Assembly (NCBI GenBank): GCA_035501935.1 | Contig: DATJVC010000033.1 | Span: 1 to 64,000, forward strand | Source: Gammaproteobacteria bacterium | GTDB taxonomy: Bacteria; Pseudomonadota; Gammaproteobacteria; JAJPIJ01 | Direction of reading: 5' to 3' | DNA length: 64,000 bases | Part shown: one piece after another, positions 39,921 to 48,841 of the stretch | Layout of the letters: each line of letters begins with the position of its first letter | Numbering within the stretch: position 1 is the first letter of the stretch | Notes under the pieces: generated by a model | What the model saw: only the letters and a program-made list of their open reading frames with translations | The model's database searches: none | Told to the model about the DNA's origin: nothing | Made by a program: the position numbers and the translations under genes

Positions 39921-41086
39921 TGGGAATCCCGTTGTCTTATATCGTCCGTAATCTATGGGTGCGCAGGCTCACCACCGGACTGACGGCGATGGGCATGGCG
40001 CTGGTGGTGTACGTGTTCGCCGCCGTGCTCATGCTTTCGGAGGGGTTGGAAAAGACGCTGGTGCAGACCGGCAGCAACGACAACGTTGTCGTCATCCGTC
40101 GTTCCGCGGAGACGGAGATCCAGAGCGCGGTGTACCGCGATCAGGCCACTCTGGTGGCGAGCCTGCCGGAGATCGGCAATGACGCCCATGGCGATCGGCT
40201 GGTGTCGAAGGAGGTCGTGGTATTGATGGTGCTGCCCAAACGCGGCACCAACAAGCCCTCCAACGTCACCATCCGCGGTCTGTCATTATCGGGCGTCAGC
40301 ATGCGCCCGCAGGTGCATGTCATACGAGGGCGCATGTTCCGGCCCGGTTCCGCTGAGATAGTCGCCGGTAACAAAATCGCCAAAGGCTTCATGGGAGCGG
40401 GCTTGGGAGAGCATATCAAGCTCGGCCAGCAGGAATGGACGGTGGTCGGCATCTTTGATGCCGGCAACAGCGGCTTTGCCTCGGAGCTGTGGGGCGACGC
40501 CGATCAGATGATGCAGACCTTCCGCCGTGAGTCGTATTCCTCGGTGGTGTTCCGGTTGGCCGACCCCGGCGCTTTTGCCGCCGTCAAAAAGAAACTGGAA
40601 TCCGATCAGCGGCTGACCGTGGAGGCGGAGCGCGAGCCACGCTTTTACGCCCGCCAGTCGGAACTGATGTCGAACTTCCTGCGCATCCTCGGTACGGTCC
40701 TGAGTTCGATCTTCTCCATCGGCGCCATCATTGGCGCGATGATCACCATGTACGCCTCGGTCGCCAACCGCACCGCCGAGATCGGCACCCTGCGGGCCAT
40801 CGGCTTCCGGCGCTGGAACATCCTGAGCGCCTTCATGCTGGAATCGCTGCTGCTGAGCCTGGTGGGCGGCATCATCGGGTTGGTGATGGCCTCATTCATG
40901 CAGTTCTTCACCGTCTCGACCATGAACTGGCAGACCTTCGCCGAACTGGCCTTTTCCTTCACCATGACTCAGCGCGTGATCATCGAGGGATTGTTGTTCG
41001 CGTTGCTGATGGGCTTTGCCGGCGGCGTTCTGCCGGCGCTGCGCGCCGCGCGCATGAACATCATCGACGCCCTCCGCACTGTCTAA
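39920..41086 (+). CDS. ABC transporter permease, FtsX/MacB family, second subunit
   Basis: A 388-residue permease starting MGIPLSYIVRNLWVRRL, with the same one-plus-three helix topology as its partner; the C-terminal half has GAIIGAMITMYASVANRTAE and TLRAIGF, typical FtsX-domain segments. The ATG at 39920 overlaps the previous stop (TGATG). Frames open upstream of this ATG are Arg/Gly-rich and not real. It ends the exporter operon. Confidence 0.9.
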   Translation: MGIPLSYIVRNLWVRRLTTGLTAMGMALVVYVFAAVLMLSEGLEKTLVQTGSNDNVVVIRRSAETEIQSAVYRDQATLVASLPEIGNDAHGDRLVSKEVVVLMVLPKRGTNKPSNVTIRGLSLSGVSMRPQVHVIRGRMFRPGSAEIVAGNKIAKGFMGAGLGEHIKLGQQEWTVVGIFDAGNSGFASELWGDADQMMQTFRRESYSSVVFRLADPGAFAAVKKKLESDQRLTVEAEREPRFYARQSELMSNFLRILGTVLSSIFSIGAIIGAMITMYASVANRTAEIGTLRAIGFRRWNILSAFMLESLLLSLVGGIIGLVMASFMQFFTVSTMNWQTFAELAFSFTMTQRVIIEGLLFALLMGFAGGVLPALRAARMNIIDALRTV

Positions 41087-41100
41087 CGCCCGGGTTCCAA

Positions 41101-41718
41101 CTATGCGTGCTCTGAGACATGGTTGCACTCGATATGCGCGGGCCACAGCAACTCGTTGGCCGAAGTTCGAACCTCGCGGAGAGTAGAAACCGCGAGCCAA
41201 ATGCCAACGCCGAGCGCGACCAGAGCATCCGCTTCGTTATGGCCCGTGACGGCGACCAGCACGCCCGCTACGACCGGGGCGAGAGAAACCCAGACATCGC
41301 CAAGATTGTGAAGGTACGCGAGGCGCGCTGTGGCGTTGTGATCGGCCGCCTCGTGTAGCAGCCTAGCAACAGCGTAATTTGCGGCCGCAGCAGCCAAGCC
41401 CGTTGCGATAGGCACAAGACTCACCACAGGCGCGGGATGCCTGAGGCGCAGGACTGCTTCGATGATGATGCTGGCACTCAAGACGACTAGCCCCAGAGAA
41501 TTAAGCACGTTTGTAGTGCGCTGAGACTGCCGACCGAGATAGACAGGCAGGAAGAAGGCGAGATAGAGGCAGAGCAACGCGAGTTCATCCGAGAAATTGT
41601 GTGCGCTATCGACCAGGAGGCTCAGGCTGTGCGATTGAACGCCGGCGATGGCCTCACCAACTGCAATGGCCGTATTCAACGCGACAGCACCACCAACCGC
41701 TTTACGAAAGTGCGACAC
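41101..41718 (-). CDS. Short cation diffusion facilitator (CDF) family transporter
   Basis: This 205-residue membrane protein has about six hydrophobic segments and the two CDF metal-site pairs, HNFSD in helix 2 and HNLGD in helix 5, so it can bind a divalent cation. It lacks the usual C-terminal cytoplasmic metal-sensing domain, which full-length members (about 300 residues) have. It is convergent with the exporter operon, 14 bases away. The substrate may be zinc or another metal; nothing ties it to lanthanides except location. Confidence 0.82.
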   Translation of the reverse strand: MSHFRKAVGGAVALNTAIAVGEAIAGVQSHSLSLLVDSAHNFSDELALLCLYLAFFLPVYLGRQSQRTTNVLNSLGLVVLSASIIIEAVLRLRHPAPVVSLVPIATGLAAAAANYAVARLLHEAADHNATARLAYLHNLGDVWVSLAPVVAGVLVAVTGHNEADALVALGVGIWLAVSTLREVRTSANELLWPAHIECNHVSEHA

Positions 41719-41998
41719 CGCTGCTCCTATGTGGCGCCCAACTAGAGTTAGATTTCACTTTTGCGATCTGATCTGGGTATCAACGCCGTATAAACTGGTG
41801 TGCATGTTTTAACCCCGTGATTTTAGCCAGCCAAATATTGAAAACATGGCGATGATTTTATCAAAAGACTGACAGGGCCTAGTGAGAGAACATCAGAAGA
41901 TGGGGTTCGATATCAGCCCGATGGTGGGCGTGCGTTATACTGTTTACATAGTGCGACAGTAAAACAACCAAAATTAAGCTATAAATCAGGGAATAAGC

Positions 41999-42994
41999 GT
42001 GATTCCAGGGTTCAAAGAAGAAAGATTGGTGGCGGTGACGGCACCGGCGCGGCTGCATTTCGGTTTCGTCGATCTTAACGGCGAACTGGGACGGCAATTC
42101 GGCAGCCTGGGACTCGCCATCGCCGATCTGGCCACCAAGCTCATCATCCGCCCGTCCGCGCAGAACGTGACGCACGGGCCGGATGCGGCGCGCGCAAGAC
42201 ACTTTGCCGATGTGCTGTTGCATGAGTGGGGCATACAAAGCGCCGTGTCGATCATCGTTGAGCACGCTATCCCGTCGCATTGCGGCCTCGGCTCCGGCAC
42301 GCAGATGGCGCTGGCCGTGGGCACCGGACTCGCCAAGCTTTTTGAAATCGATATCAATACCACGGAGTTGGTGCGAATCACCAATCGCGGCACGCGCTCC
42401 GGCGTCGGCCTCGGCGCCTTTGATCATGGCGGCTTCCTCGTCGACGGTGGGCGTGGACCGAATACAATAGCGCCGCCCTTGATCAGCCGCCTGCCGTTCC
42501 CCGAACAGTGGCGCATGTTGCTGATCTTCGATGACGAGCGTGAGGGCCTGCATGGACAGAGCGAGCGCGATGCGTTCAAGCAACTGTCGCCGATGCCGTC
42601 CGAGACATCCGCCGAATTGTGCCGCCGCGTGCTGGTGCAGTTGTTGCCGGCGTTGGTGGAAGAGGATTTCATGAACTTCAGCGATGCAATTACGCGATTG
42701 CAGGAGGCGACGGGCGATCAATTCTCAAGCGTCCAGGGCGGCCGTTACACCAGCCCGCGTGTGGCCGAGGTGCTGGAGTGGCTGCGCGGGCAGGGCGTGG
42801 CTGGCCTCGGCCAGAGTTCGTGGGGGCCGACGGGGTTCGCATTTTTCGCCACCGCTGACGAGGCGGAAAGCATGGCGGCATTGGCGCGCCAGCGCCGGCA
42901 ATCCACTGCGACGCTGCGATTCATGGTTTGCCGGGCGCGCAATGAGGGCGCGCGTGTTCGCACTCATGTGGCACGTCATCTGATCGCCGCCTGA
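41999..42994 (+). CDS. Beta-ribofuranosylaminobenzene 5'-phosphate synthase
   Basis: Beta-RFAP synthase joins p-hydroxybenzoate or p-aminobenzoate to PRPP, the first committed step of methanopterin synthesis. The 331-residue product has the GHMP-kinase-like fold with VTAPARLHFGFVDLNGELGR at the start, cut here to VTAPARLHFGFVDLNGELG, and PSHCGLGSGTQMALAVG as the glycine-rich loop. It begins with GTG at 41999. It opens the H4MPT cluster that continues through mtdB to fae. Known as mptG in archaea and orf4 in Methylorubrum. Confidence 0.93.
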   Translation: MIPGFKEERLVAVTAPARLHFGFVDLNGELGRQFGSLGLAIADLATKLIIRPSAQNVTHGPDAARARHFADVLLHEWGIQSAVSIIVEHAIPSHCGLGSGTQMALAVGTGLAKLFEIDINTTELVRITNRGTRSGVGLGAFDHGGFLVDGGRGPNTIAPPLISRLPFPEQWRMLLIFDDEREGLHGQSERDAFKQLSPMPSETSAELCRRVLVQLLPALVEEDFMNFSDAITRLQEATGDQFSSVQGGRYTSPRVAEVLEWLRGQGVAGLGQSSWGPTGFAFFATADEAESMAALARQRRQSTATLRFMVCRARNEGARVRTHVARHLIAA

Positions 42995-43022
42995 TGTAAA
43001 ACCACTGCGTGAGTCATCAACC

Positions 43023-43937
43023 ATGAAAAATCCATATCTGCTGCATATTTTCTGTCCCACGAAAAACGTCAGTCCGTTCGACATCAACATGGCCTATGAG
43101 GCCCGCTATGACGCCGTGATCCCCCACAGCGACGTGACGCTCGATGACATCCGTCCGTTGACACAGGACACCATTTTCTCGCGCGGCCCCACGGGCGTGA
43201 AGCGCACCGGCATTTTCATCGGCGGCCGCGATTTCGGCCTGGCGCTGGACATGCTTGACGAGGCCCGCAAATCGATGGTGCCGCCGTTCGAAGTATCCGT
43301 GTTCGTCGATCCCTCCGGCGCGATTACCACCGCCGCGGCGCTGATGGCGTGCGTGGAATGGTGGGTGCGCAAACGCAAGAAGGGCGATCTGGAAGGCAAA
43401 AACGTGCAGATTTTCGGCGGGACCGGTCCGGTCGGCGTGTGCGCCGGTCTGCTGGCGTCGCAGTGTGGAGCGAAGGTGACGCTGGTCAGCCATCAGGGGG
43501 CGGCGGTGGCGCAGGCGCTGGCCGATCGTTACAACGCGCGCTTCAGGACCGACATGCGTGGCGGAGACAGCAGTTCGGAGGCTGCATCAGGGTCGCTGAT
43601 AGCTGGCGCCGAGATCGCCATCGGTGCCGCCAAGGCGGGTGTGTGCGTATTGTCCGAAAAGTTATTGAAGCAGGCCCGGAAGCTGATGGTGGCCGCCGAC
43701 GTGAACGCCGTGCCGCCCACGGGTATCGAAGGCGTGGGGGTGCATGACATGGGCAAGCCCATTGCCGCCACGCCCGCCGGCGCGGCGGGCATCGGCGCGC
43801 TGGCGGTGGGCAACATCAAATACAAGGTGCATACCCGTCTCTTCAAAAAAATGTTCGAAGCGAAGAAGCCGCTATATCTGAGTTTCCCGGAGGCCTTTCA
43901 GGTGGCCCGCGAGATTGTCTCCTCCAGTTTGAAGTGA
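43023..43937 (+). CDS. mtdB: NAD(P)-dependent methylene-tetrahydromethanopterin dehydrogenase
   Basis: MtdB oxidises methylene-H4MPT to methenyl-H4MPT. The 304-residue protein starts MKNPYLLHIFCPTKNVSPFD, shows FSRGPTGVKRT, a Rossmann site (FGGTGPVGVCAGLLA) and VAADVNAVPPTGIEGV, all MtdB family traits. The residue set after the second beta-strand (SHQGAA) does not settle NAD versus NADP preference. Its stop overlaps the GTG start of the next gene (GTGA). Confidence 0.95.
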   Translation: MKNPYLLHIFCPTKNVSPFDINMAYEARYDAVIPHSDVTLDDIRPLTQDTIFSRGPTGVKRTGIFIGGRDFGLALDMLDEARKSMVPPFEVSVFVDPSGAITTAAALMACVEWWVRKRKKGDLEGKNVQIFGGTGPVGVCAGLLASQCGAKVTLVSHQGAAVAQALADRYNARFRTDMRGGDSSSEAASGSLIAGAEIAIGAAKAGVCVLSEKLLKQARKLMVAADVNAVPPTGIEGVGVHDMGKPIAATPAGAAGIGALAVGNIKYKVHTRLFKKMFEAKKPLYLSFPEAFQVAREIVSSSLK

Positions 43938-45049
43938 CCTCGGTTCTGATCATTGCGCAATCGGCGCGCGCGCTGGCGCAGTCGGCGGTCAAGGCGGGCT
44001 GGAAAGCCTATGCCATCGACCAGTTCGGTGATTTGGATACCCGTGCGGCAACGCAGCACTGTGATGTAGTCTGCAATTTCAGCGATACCCCCACCCTTCT
44101 TGTTGTCGTTGAGCTGCTTTTGGACAAGCATCATCCAAGTGCCTGCGTCATCGGTGGTGGCATGGAATCCGCTCTGGAATCCCTCATGGCTGTCAACGAA
44201 CGCCTGCCGTTTACGGGCAATTCGCTGGAGATTTACCGTCGCCTGTGCGATCCTATTTCCTTCTGCAAATTGCTGGACAATCTCGGCATCACATATCCTG
44301 AAACGGTGTCCGATGGTTCAGCAGCGTCGACGTCTGGCTGGCTAGCGAAGCGTGTAGGGGGCAGCGGCGGCGGGCACATACGACCATTGGCGGCGGGTGA
44401 GTTGCCGGGCGATGGGTATTATCGACAGCGGAGGGTTGATGGTATGTCCGCGTCCGTGTTGTTTCTTGCCAATGGCAGGAACGCGCAGGTTCTCGGTTAT
44501 ACACGGCACTGGCAGGCGCAGCCGGATGCAGGCCGGTCTTACTGCCGCAGTGGCTTGATACGCTGGTCGGCGGTACCCGCGCCCACAAGGGCACAATTGG
44601 AAAATACGGTCAGTGAGCTGACCCTGGCCGCCGGCCTGCGCGGCTTGTGTGGATTGGATTTCATGCTGGGTGATGACGGGTCAATCGCGGTTCTGGAGAT
44701 CAATCCACGACCGCCCGCCAGCTTCGAATTGCATGAAGGCGAAGCAAGCCTGCTCGGAGCGCACCGGCGGGCTTGCGACGGCGAGTTGATTTCACCGCCG
44801 CCAGCGCCGGCATCAGCGGTCAAGGCATCGGTGGCGTTGTATGCGACGTGTTCGTTGACGGTGCCCGCGGGTTTCGTGTGGCCGCGATGGTGCGCGGATA
44901 TTCCGGCCGCGGGAACAGTCATCGAACGGGATCAGCCGGTATGCACGGTGATGGCGCTGGCCACGAGCATGGAAGCCACCCAGGCCCTGGCGGAGAAAAG
45001 GCTGTTGACTTTGCTGGCCGAATTGAAAAACTTTCAATCCATAACTTGA
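43934..45049 (+). CDS. ATP-grasp protein of the methanopterin cluster
   Basis: The 371-residue cytoplasmic protein has an N-terminal Rossmann-like part (VLIIAQSARALAQSAVKAGW), an ATP-grasp core (AKRVGGSGGGHIR, GLCGLDFML, VLEINPRPP) and a C-terminal extension. ATP-grasp proteins of this type accompany mtdB and mch in methylotroph clusters and are linked by mutant studies in Methylorubrum to making dephospho-H4MPT; the exact reaction is not known to me. GTG start overlapping the mtdB stop indicates coupling. Confidence 0.85.
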   Translation: MTSVLIIAQSARALAQSAVKAGWKAYAIDQFGDLDTRAATQHCDVVCNFSDTPTLLVVVELLLDKHHPSACVIGGGMESALESLMAVNERLPFTGNSLEIYRRLCDPISFCKLLDNLGITYPETVSDGSAASTSGWLAKRVGGSGGGHIRPLAAGELPGDGYYRQRRVDGMSASVLFLANGRNAQVLGYTRHWQAQPDAGRSYCRSGLIRWSAVPAPTRAQLENTVSELTLAAGLRGLCGLDFMLGDDGSIAVLEINPRPPASFELHEGEASLLGAHRRACDGELISPPPAPASAVKASVALYATCSLTVPAGFVWPRWCADIPAAGTVIERDQPVCTVMALATSMEATQALAEKRLLTLLAELKNFQSIT

Positions 45050-45056
45050 CGAGAGT

Positions 45057-46067
45057 ATGCCAATGATCGGCAAAACAACCGCCACTCGAAAGGACAAACC
45101 GGCCGTCAGCATAAATGCCATGACGGCACCATTGGTGAAGTCGCTTGTTAAAAACGCCGGTGCGCTGGGTCTGGGCGTGAGCAAGCTCAAAAACGGGGTG
45201 ACCGTCATTGATGCGGGCATCGAGGCTCCAGGAGGCCTGGAGGCGGGCCGCTTGATTACGGAAATCTGCATGGGTGGATTGGGCCACGTCAACATCCGTT
45301 CGGCAAAGGTATTTGCGCGCTGGAGCTGGCATCTCGACGTCTGGTCCAGCAGCCCGGTGCTCGCCTGTCTGGGCAGCCAGTATGCCGGCTGGAATTTGAG
45401 CCATGGCAGCGGCAAGGAAGCCTTCGGCGCCCTCGGTTCCGGACCGGCGCGCTCGCTCGGCAGCAAGGAGCGGCTGTTTCATGAATTGAATTATCGCGAC
45501 CACGCCGCGCAGACGACGATGATCATCGAAGTGGACAAGATACCGCCCGTCGAACTCACGCGGAAAATCGCCGACATGTGCGGTGTGCGCCCAGGCGCGC
45601 TCACCCTGGTCCTGACGCCGACCAACAGTCTCGCCGGCGGCATACAGGTCGTGGGCCGTGTACTGGAGGTGGCGTTGCACAAGGTTCACACGGTCGGCTT
45701 TCCGCTGGCCGACATCGCCGATGGCGTCGCCAGCGCGCCCATCTGTCCGCCGGCACAGGATCCCATGGTCGCGATGGGCCGCACCAATGACGCCGTCATT
45801 TTCGGAGGCCATGCCCACCTCTATGTGCGTGGTACGGATGCGGATGCGCAGGCGCTGGCGCAAAAACTGCCGAGCAACAGCTCACGCGATTTCGGCCGTC
45901 CCTTTGCGGAGGTGTTCAAGGAAGTGAATTATGATTTCTACAAGGTCGATCCGATGTTGTTCAGCCCGGCGCGGGTGGCAGTGACGGCGCTGAAGTCCGG
46001 CCGCACATTCCACGCCGGCCGGTTGCACGAGGAGTTGCTCGATCGTTCCTTCGGCGCTGAAAAATAG
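45057..46067 (+). CDS. mch: Methenyl-tetrahydromethanopterin cyclohydrolase
   Basis: Mch opens methenyl-H4MPT to 5-formyl-H4MPT. The 336-residue protein has SINAMTAPLVKSLVKNAGAL at the start, ICMGGLGHVNI, SSPVLACLGSQYAGW, and PPAQDPMVAMGRTNDA, all conserved in bacterial and archaeal Mch. Start ATG at 45057 has GACGAGAG upstream. The product feeds the FhcABCD complex encoded at 30-35 kb. Confidence 0.96.
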   Translation: MPMIGKTTATRKDKPAVSINAMTAPLVKSLVKNAGALGLGVSKLKNGVTVIDAGIEAPGGLEAGRLITEICMGGLGHVNIRSAKVFARWSWHLDVWSSSPVLACLGSQYAGWNLSHGSGKEAFGALGSGPARSLGSKERLFHELNYRDHAAQTTMIIEVDKIPPVELTRKIADMCGVRPGALTLVLTPTNSLAGGIQVVGRVLEVALHKVHTVGFPLADIADGVASAPICPPAQDPMVAMGRTNDAVIFGGHAHLYVRGTDADAQALAQKLPSNSSRDFGRPFAEVFKEVNYDFYKVDPMLFSPARVAVTALKSGRTFHAGRLHEELLDRSFGAEK

Positions 46068-46079
46068 CTATTCTGCAGT

Positions 46080-47000
46080 GTGATGATCGAGCCACATATT
46101 GCGATTATCACGGATGAACCGGGCTGGCACGGCCGACAGTTGAAGCGGGCCTTCGCCGCCCGAGGCCGGCAGGGCTTGTACGTGTCTTCGACGGAATGCC
46201 GGCTGGACTTGAGCGGCCCCCAGCCGCGCGTGCTTCTGCCGGGATTCAAGAAACCGCCTGCCGGCGTATTCGTGCGCGGCATCCCCGGCGGCACGCTGGA
46301 ACAGGTCATCCTGCGATTGGATTGTCTGCATGCCTTGAGTGAACTCGGTATCTTGATCTACAACCATCCCCGCGCCATCGAGCGCACGGTCGACAAGGCC
46401 ATGACCAGCTTTCTGCTCAAGCGCGCGCAGCTGCCCACGCCGGAGACCTGGGTGTGCGAATCGGAACCGCAGGCGCGCGCCATCGTGCTCAAGGAATGTG
46501 CGCGTGGGCGCAAACTGGTGGCCAAGCCGCTGTTCGGCTCGCAAGGCACCGGCGTGCGATTGATTGAAAAGGTCGCCGATCTCGAGGACCGCGAAGGTTT
46601 GCAGGGTGTTTATTATCTGCAGGCCTTTCAGGAAAAACTGGCCGAGCAATGGTGTGACGTGCGGGTATTCGTCATCGACGGCGTGGCGGTGGCGGCGATG
46701 CGGCGCTCCAGCGCCCATCACTGGATTACCAACCGCGCGCGCGGCGGCCGTTGCGAGGCGCTGCCATTGGACGGGACGTTGACACAGTTGGCCGAAGCGG
46801 CGGCGCGGGCCATCGACATCGATTACGCCGGCGTCGATCTGATGCCGCTCGCGGATGGCGGTTACACCATCACCGAGGTGAACAGCATCCCCGCCTGGCA
46901 AGGTTTGCAGTCGGTGGCGGGCATCGATATCGCCGCGCGACTGGCTGATCATTTCTTCAGCCGCATGGCGCCAGTGACCGGGTTGCAAGCGGTGACGTGA
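46080..47000 (+). CDS. RimK-like ATP-grasp ligase of the methanopterin cluster
   Basis: A 306-residue ATP-grasp enzyme: KAMTSFLLKRAQLPTPETWV, KPLFGSQGTGVRLIEK (ATP loop), DVRVFVIDG and ITEVNSIPAWQGLQ (metal-binding Glu/Asn). It resembles RimK and archaeal MptN, which adds glutamate to tetrahydrosarcinapterin precursors. A methylotroph homologue is known from H4MPT clusters. Whether it adds an amino acid to the pterin or builds the methanofuran-like polyglutamate tail cannot be decided here. Start is ATG 46080 or 46083. Confidence 0.85.
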   Translation: MMIEPHIAIITDEPGWHGRQLKRAFAARGRQGLYVSSTECRLDLSGPQPRVLLPGFKKPPAGVFVRGIPGGTLEQVILRLDCLHALSELGILIYNHPRAIERTVDKAMTSFLLKRAQLPTPETWVCESEPQARAIVLKECARGRKLVAKPLFGSQGTGVRLIEKVADLEDREGLQGVYYLQAFQEKLAEQWCDVRVFVIDGVAVAAMRRSSAHHWITNRARGGRCEALPLDGTLTQLAEAAARAIDIDYAGVDLMPLADGGYTITEVNSIPAWQGLQSVAGIDIAARLADHFFSRMAPVTGLQAVT

Positions 47001-47884
47001 AGTCGCTGTCGCCGGATCAGGTGCAGGCCGTGGTCCGGGAGGCCTGTAATGCCGATGTGCAGGCGTTCAAGCCCGGCAACGTCAGTGTCGATTCCGCAGG
47101 GCATCGCATGCAGGCGGAGCACTTTCTCCACAGCGCCGATCTGGTCGCCCCGGTGTTGGCCCGCCCTGATTTGACCGTCGGGCAGCGCATCGAACAGGCG
47201 GTTGACCTGACCATGGCGCAGGTGGGTTGCAATACCAATCTCGGCATTGTTCTCCTGCTGGCCCCACTGGCCCAGGCGGCCCTCCTACGGTTTTCCACGG
47301 ACGACTTTCAGGAACGTCTAGGGCGGGTATTGCGCGCCTTGACGCAGACGGATGCCGCTGCCGCCTACCGGGCCATCAGGCAGGCCAGCCCCGCCGGTCT
47401 GGGGCACCACTCGCAGCAGGACGTGGGCATGGAACCGGAAGTAACGCTGCTTGAGGCCATGCAACTGGCTGCGGATCGGGACCAGATTGCCCGCCAATAT
47501 GCCCAAGATTATGCAGACATTTTTACCCTTGGGGTAACGGCCCTGAAGGAAGGCTGGGCGAGGGGATGGGGGCGGGAGTGGGGGGCGGTGGCATGCTATC
47601 TGGCCTTTCTGTCCCGGATACCGGATACCCACATCTGCCGCAAATATGGGCGGGAGGTGGCGGAAATGGTGCGGCAGGAGGCCGCGGGAGTGGAAACTGA
47701 TTTCAAAGCGTGCGAGAATTCGACCACAGCCTATAATAAGCTGTTGAGTTTTGATAACAAGTTGAAACAGGGAGGATACAATCCGGGCACCAGTGCCGAC
47801 CTCACTGTGGCGAGTTGGACCGCCTGCCGATTGCAGACTTTCCTGAAAGAAGCCCCGTCGCACGACGGTGGCGGACATAAGTAA
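46997..47884 (+). CDS. CitG-like triphosphoribosyl-dephospho-CoA synthase family protein
   Basis: The 295-residue protein shows ACNADVQAFKPGNVSVDSAG, cut at 20, plus QVGCNTNLGIVLLLAPL and SPAGLGHHSQQDVG, the conserved metal- and ATP-site segments of the CitG/MdcB family. In H4MPT clusters this family is implicated in pterin cofactor synthesis, perhaps forming a ribosyl-phosphate link as CitG does; the actual step is unproven. The GTG start overlaps the preceding stop. The C-terminal part holds a long loop with charged repeats. Confidence 0.85.
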   Translation: MKSLSPDQVQAVVREACNADVQAFKPGNVSVDSAGHRMQAEHFLHSADLVAPVLARPDLTVGQRIEQAVDLTMAQVGCNTNLGIVLLLAPLAQAALLRFSTDDFQERLGRVLRALTQTDAAAAYRAIRQASPAGLGHHSQQDVGMEPEVTLLEAMQLAADRDQIARQYAQDYADIFTLGVTALKEGWARGWGREWGAVACYLAFLSRIPDTHICRKYGREVAEMVRQEAAGVETDFKACENSTTAYNKLLSFDNKLKQGGYNPGTSADLTVASWTACRLQTFLKEAPSHDGGGHK

Positions 47885-48001
47885 CTAAAAACGGTCGGGT
47901 CCATCCCAATCGAAAAAGATGCAACAAGGTGACAAGCGATGTCTATATTCAAAGCACTTGTCTGGCAACCATCTACTGGAGACTCAAGAGGAGGTAGAAC
48001 C

Positions 48002-48511
48002 ATGGCAGTGGTAGATCGTGTACTAGTCGGTGAATCACTGGTCGGCGACGGCAATGAAATTGCCCACATCGACCTGATTATGGGACCTCGCGGCAGTGCG
48101 GCGGAGGCAGCTTTCTGCAACGCCCTGGTTAACAACAAGGACGGCTTCACCTCTCTGCTCGCGGTCGTATCCCCCAATCTCGCCGCCAAACCCAGCACCG
48201 TGATGTTCAACAAGGTGACCATCAAGGGCGCCAAGCAGGCCACCCAGATGTTCGGGCCCGCACAACGCGCCGTGGCGATGGCCGTCACCGAGTGCGTGGA
48301 AGACGGCACCATCCCGGCAAACGAAGCGGACGATATCTTCATCTGCGTTGGCGTGTTCATCCACTGGATGGCCGCCGACGACAAGAAGATTCAGGACTTC
48401 AATCATCAGGCCGTCAAGGAATCCATCAAGCGCGCCGTCAAACGCGAGCCGAAGGCTTCCGAGGTGATCGCCAAGAAGAAGACCGCGCATCCGTTTGCCG
48501 CGCATGTCTGA
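48002..48511 (+). CDS. fae: Formaldehyde-activating enzyme
   Basis: Fae condenses formaldehyde with H4MPT to methylene-H4MPT, the entry step of the pathway. The 169-residue protein matches the family throughout: [17 protein letters not shown] with the catalytic histidine (His22 here), [34 protein letters not shown], and a C-terminal [10 protein letters not shown]. The ATG at 48002 has a strong AAGAGGAGG site; the frame open from 47939 is ignored. A terminator follows. High expression is expected. Confidence 0.97.
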   Translation: MAVVDRVLVGESLVGDGNEIAHIDLIMGPRGSAAEAAFCNALVNNKDGFTSLLAVVSPNLAAKPSTVMFNKVTIKGAKQATQMFGPAQRAVAMAVTECVEDGTIPANEADDIFICVGVFIHWMAADDKKIQDFNHQAVKESIKRAVKREPKASEVIAKKKTAHPFAAHV

Positions 48512-48556
48512 TTTGCTATAACAACAATAACAGGGTTCTGGTTGAACCCATGCCTG

Positions 48557-48587
48557 ATCGCCCCGGCCCGCCCGGGGCGATTTTTTT
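48557..48587 (+). terminator. Rho-independent terminator after fae
   Basis: A perfect 10-bp GC-rich stem (48557-48566 with 48572-48581) and seven T residues. Confidence 0.92.
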
Positions 48588-48841
48588 CAGTGTCCGGAAT
48601 CGGGGTGTGATACTGAGCCGACACGACAAGCGCCCAAAAGCACCAGTATTGAGCGTGTTTCACGCCGTAGTGAACTAATTCAGTTCAGGTTTAATCCCCA
48701 CCTGTAATATGCAGCGCCTGTCATCCATGTTTCGCTTCAGTGTTCTCGACAAAATTCAACAGCTTATATAAAATTGCGCACATTTTTTGCATCGCATCAT
48801 TACAGGGTTTGAATATTTACTTAAGGAGTGCTGGTCTAACC
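48588..48841. other. Intergenic region before the glucan synthase
   Basis: No coding frame is convincing. An AT-rich patch (48764-48785) probably holds the promoter for the next gene, but no clean hexamer pair is seen. Confidence 0.5.
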
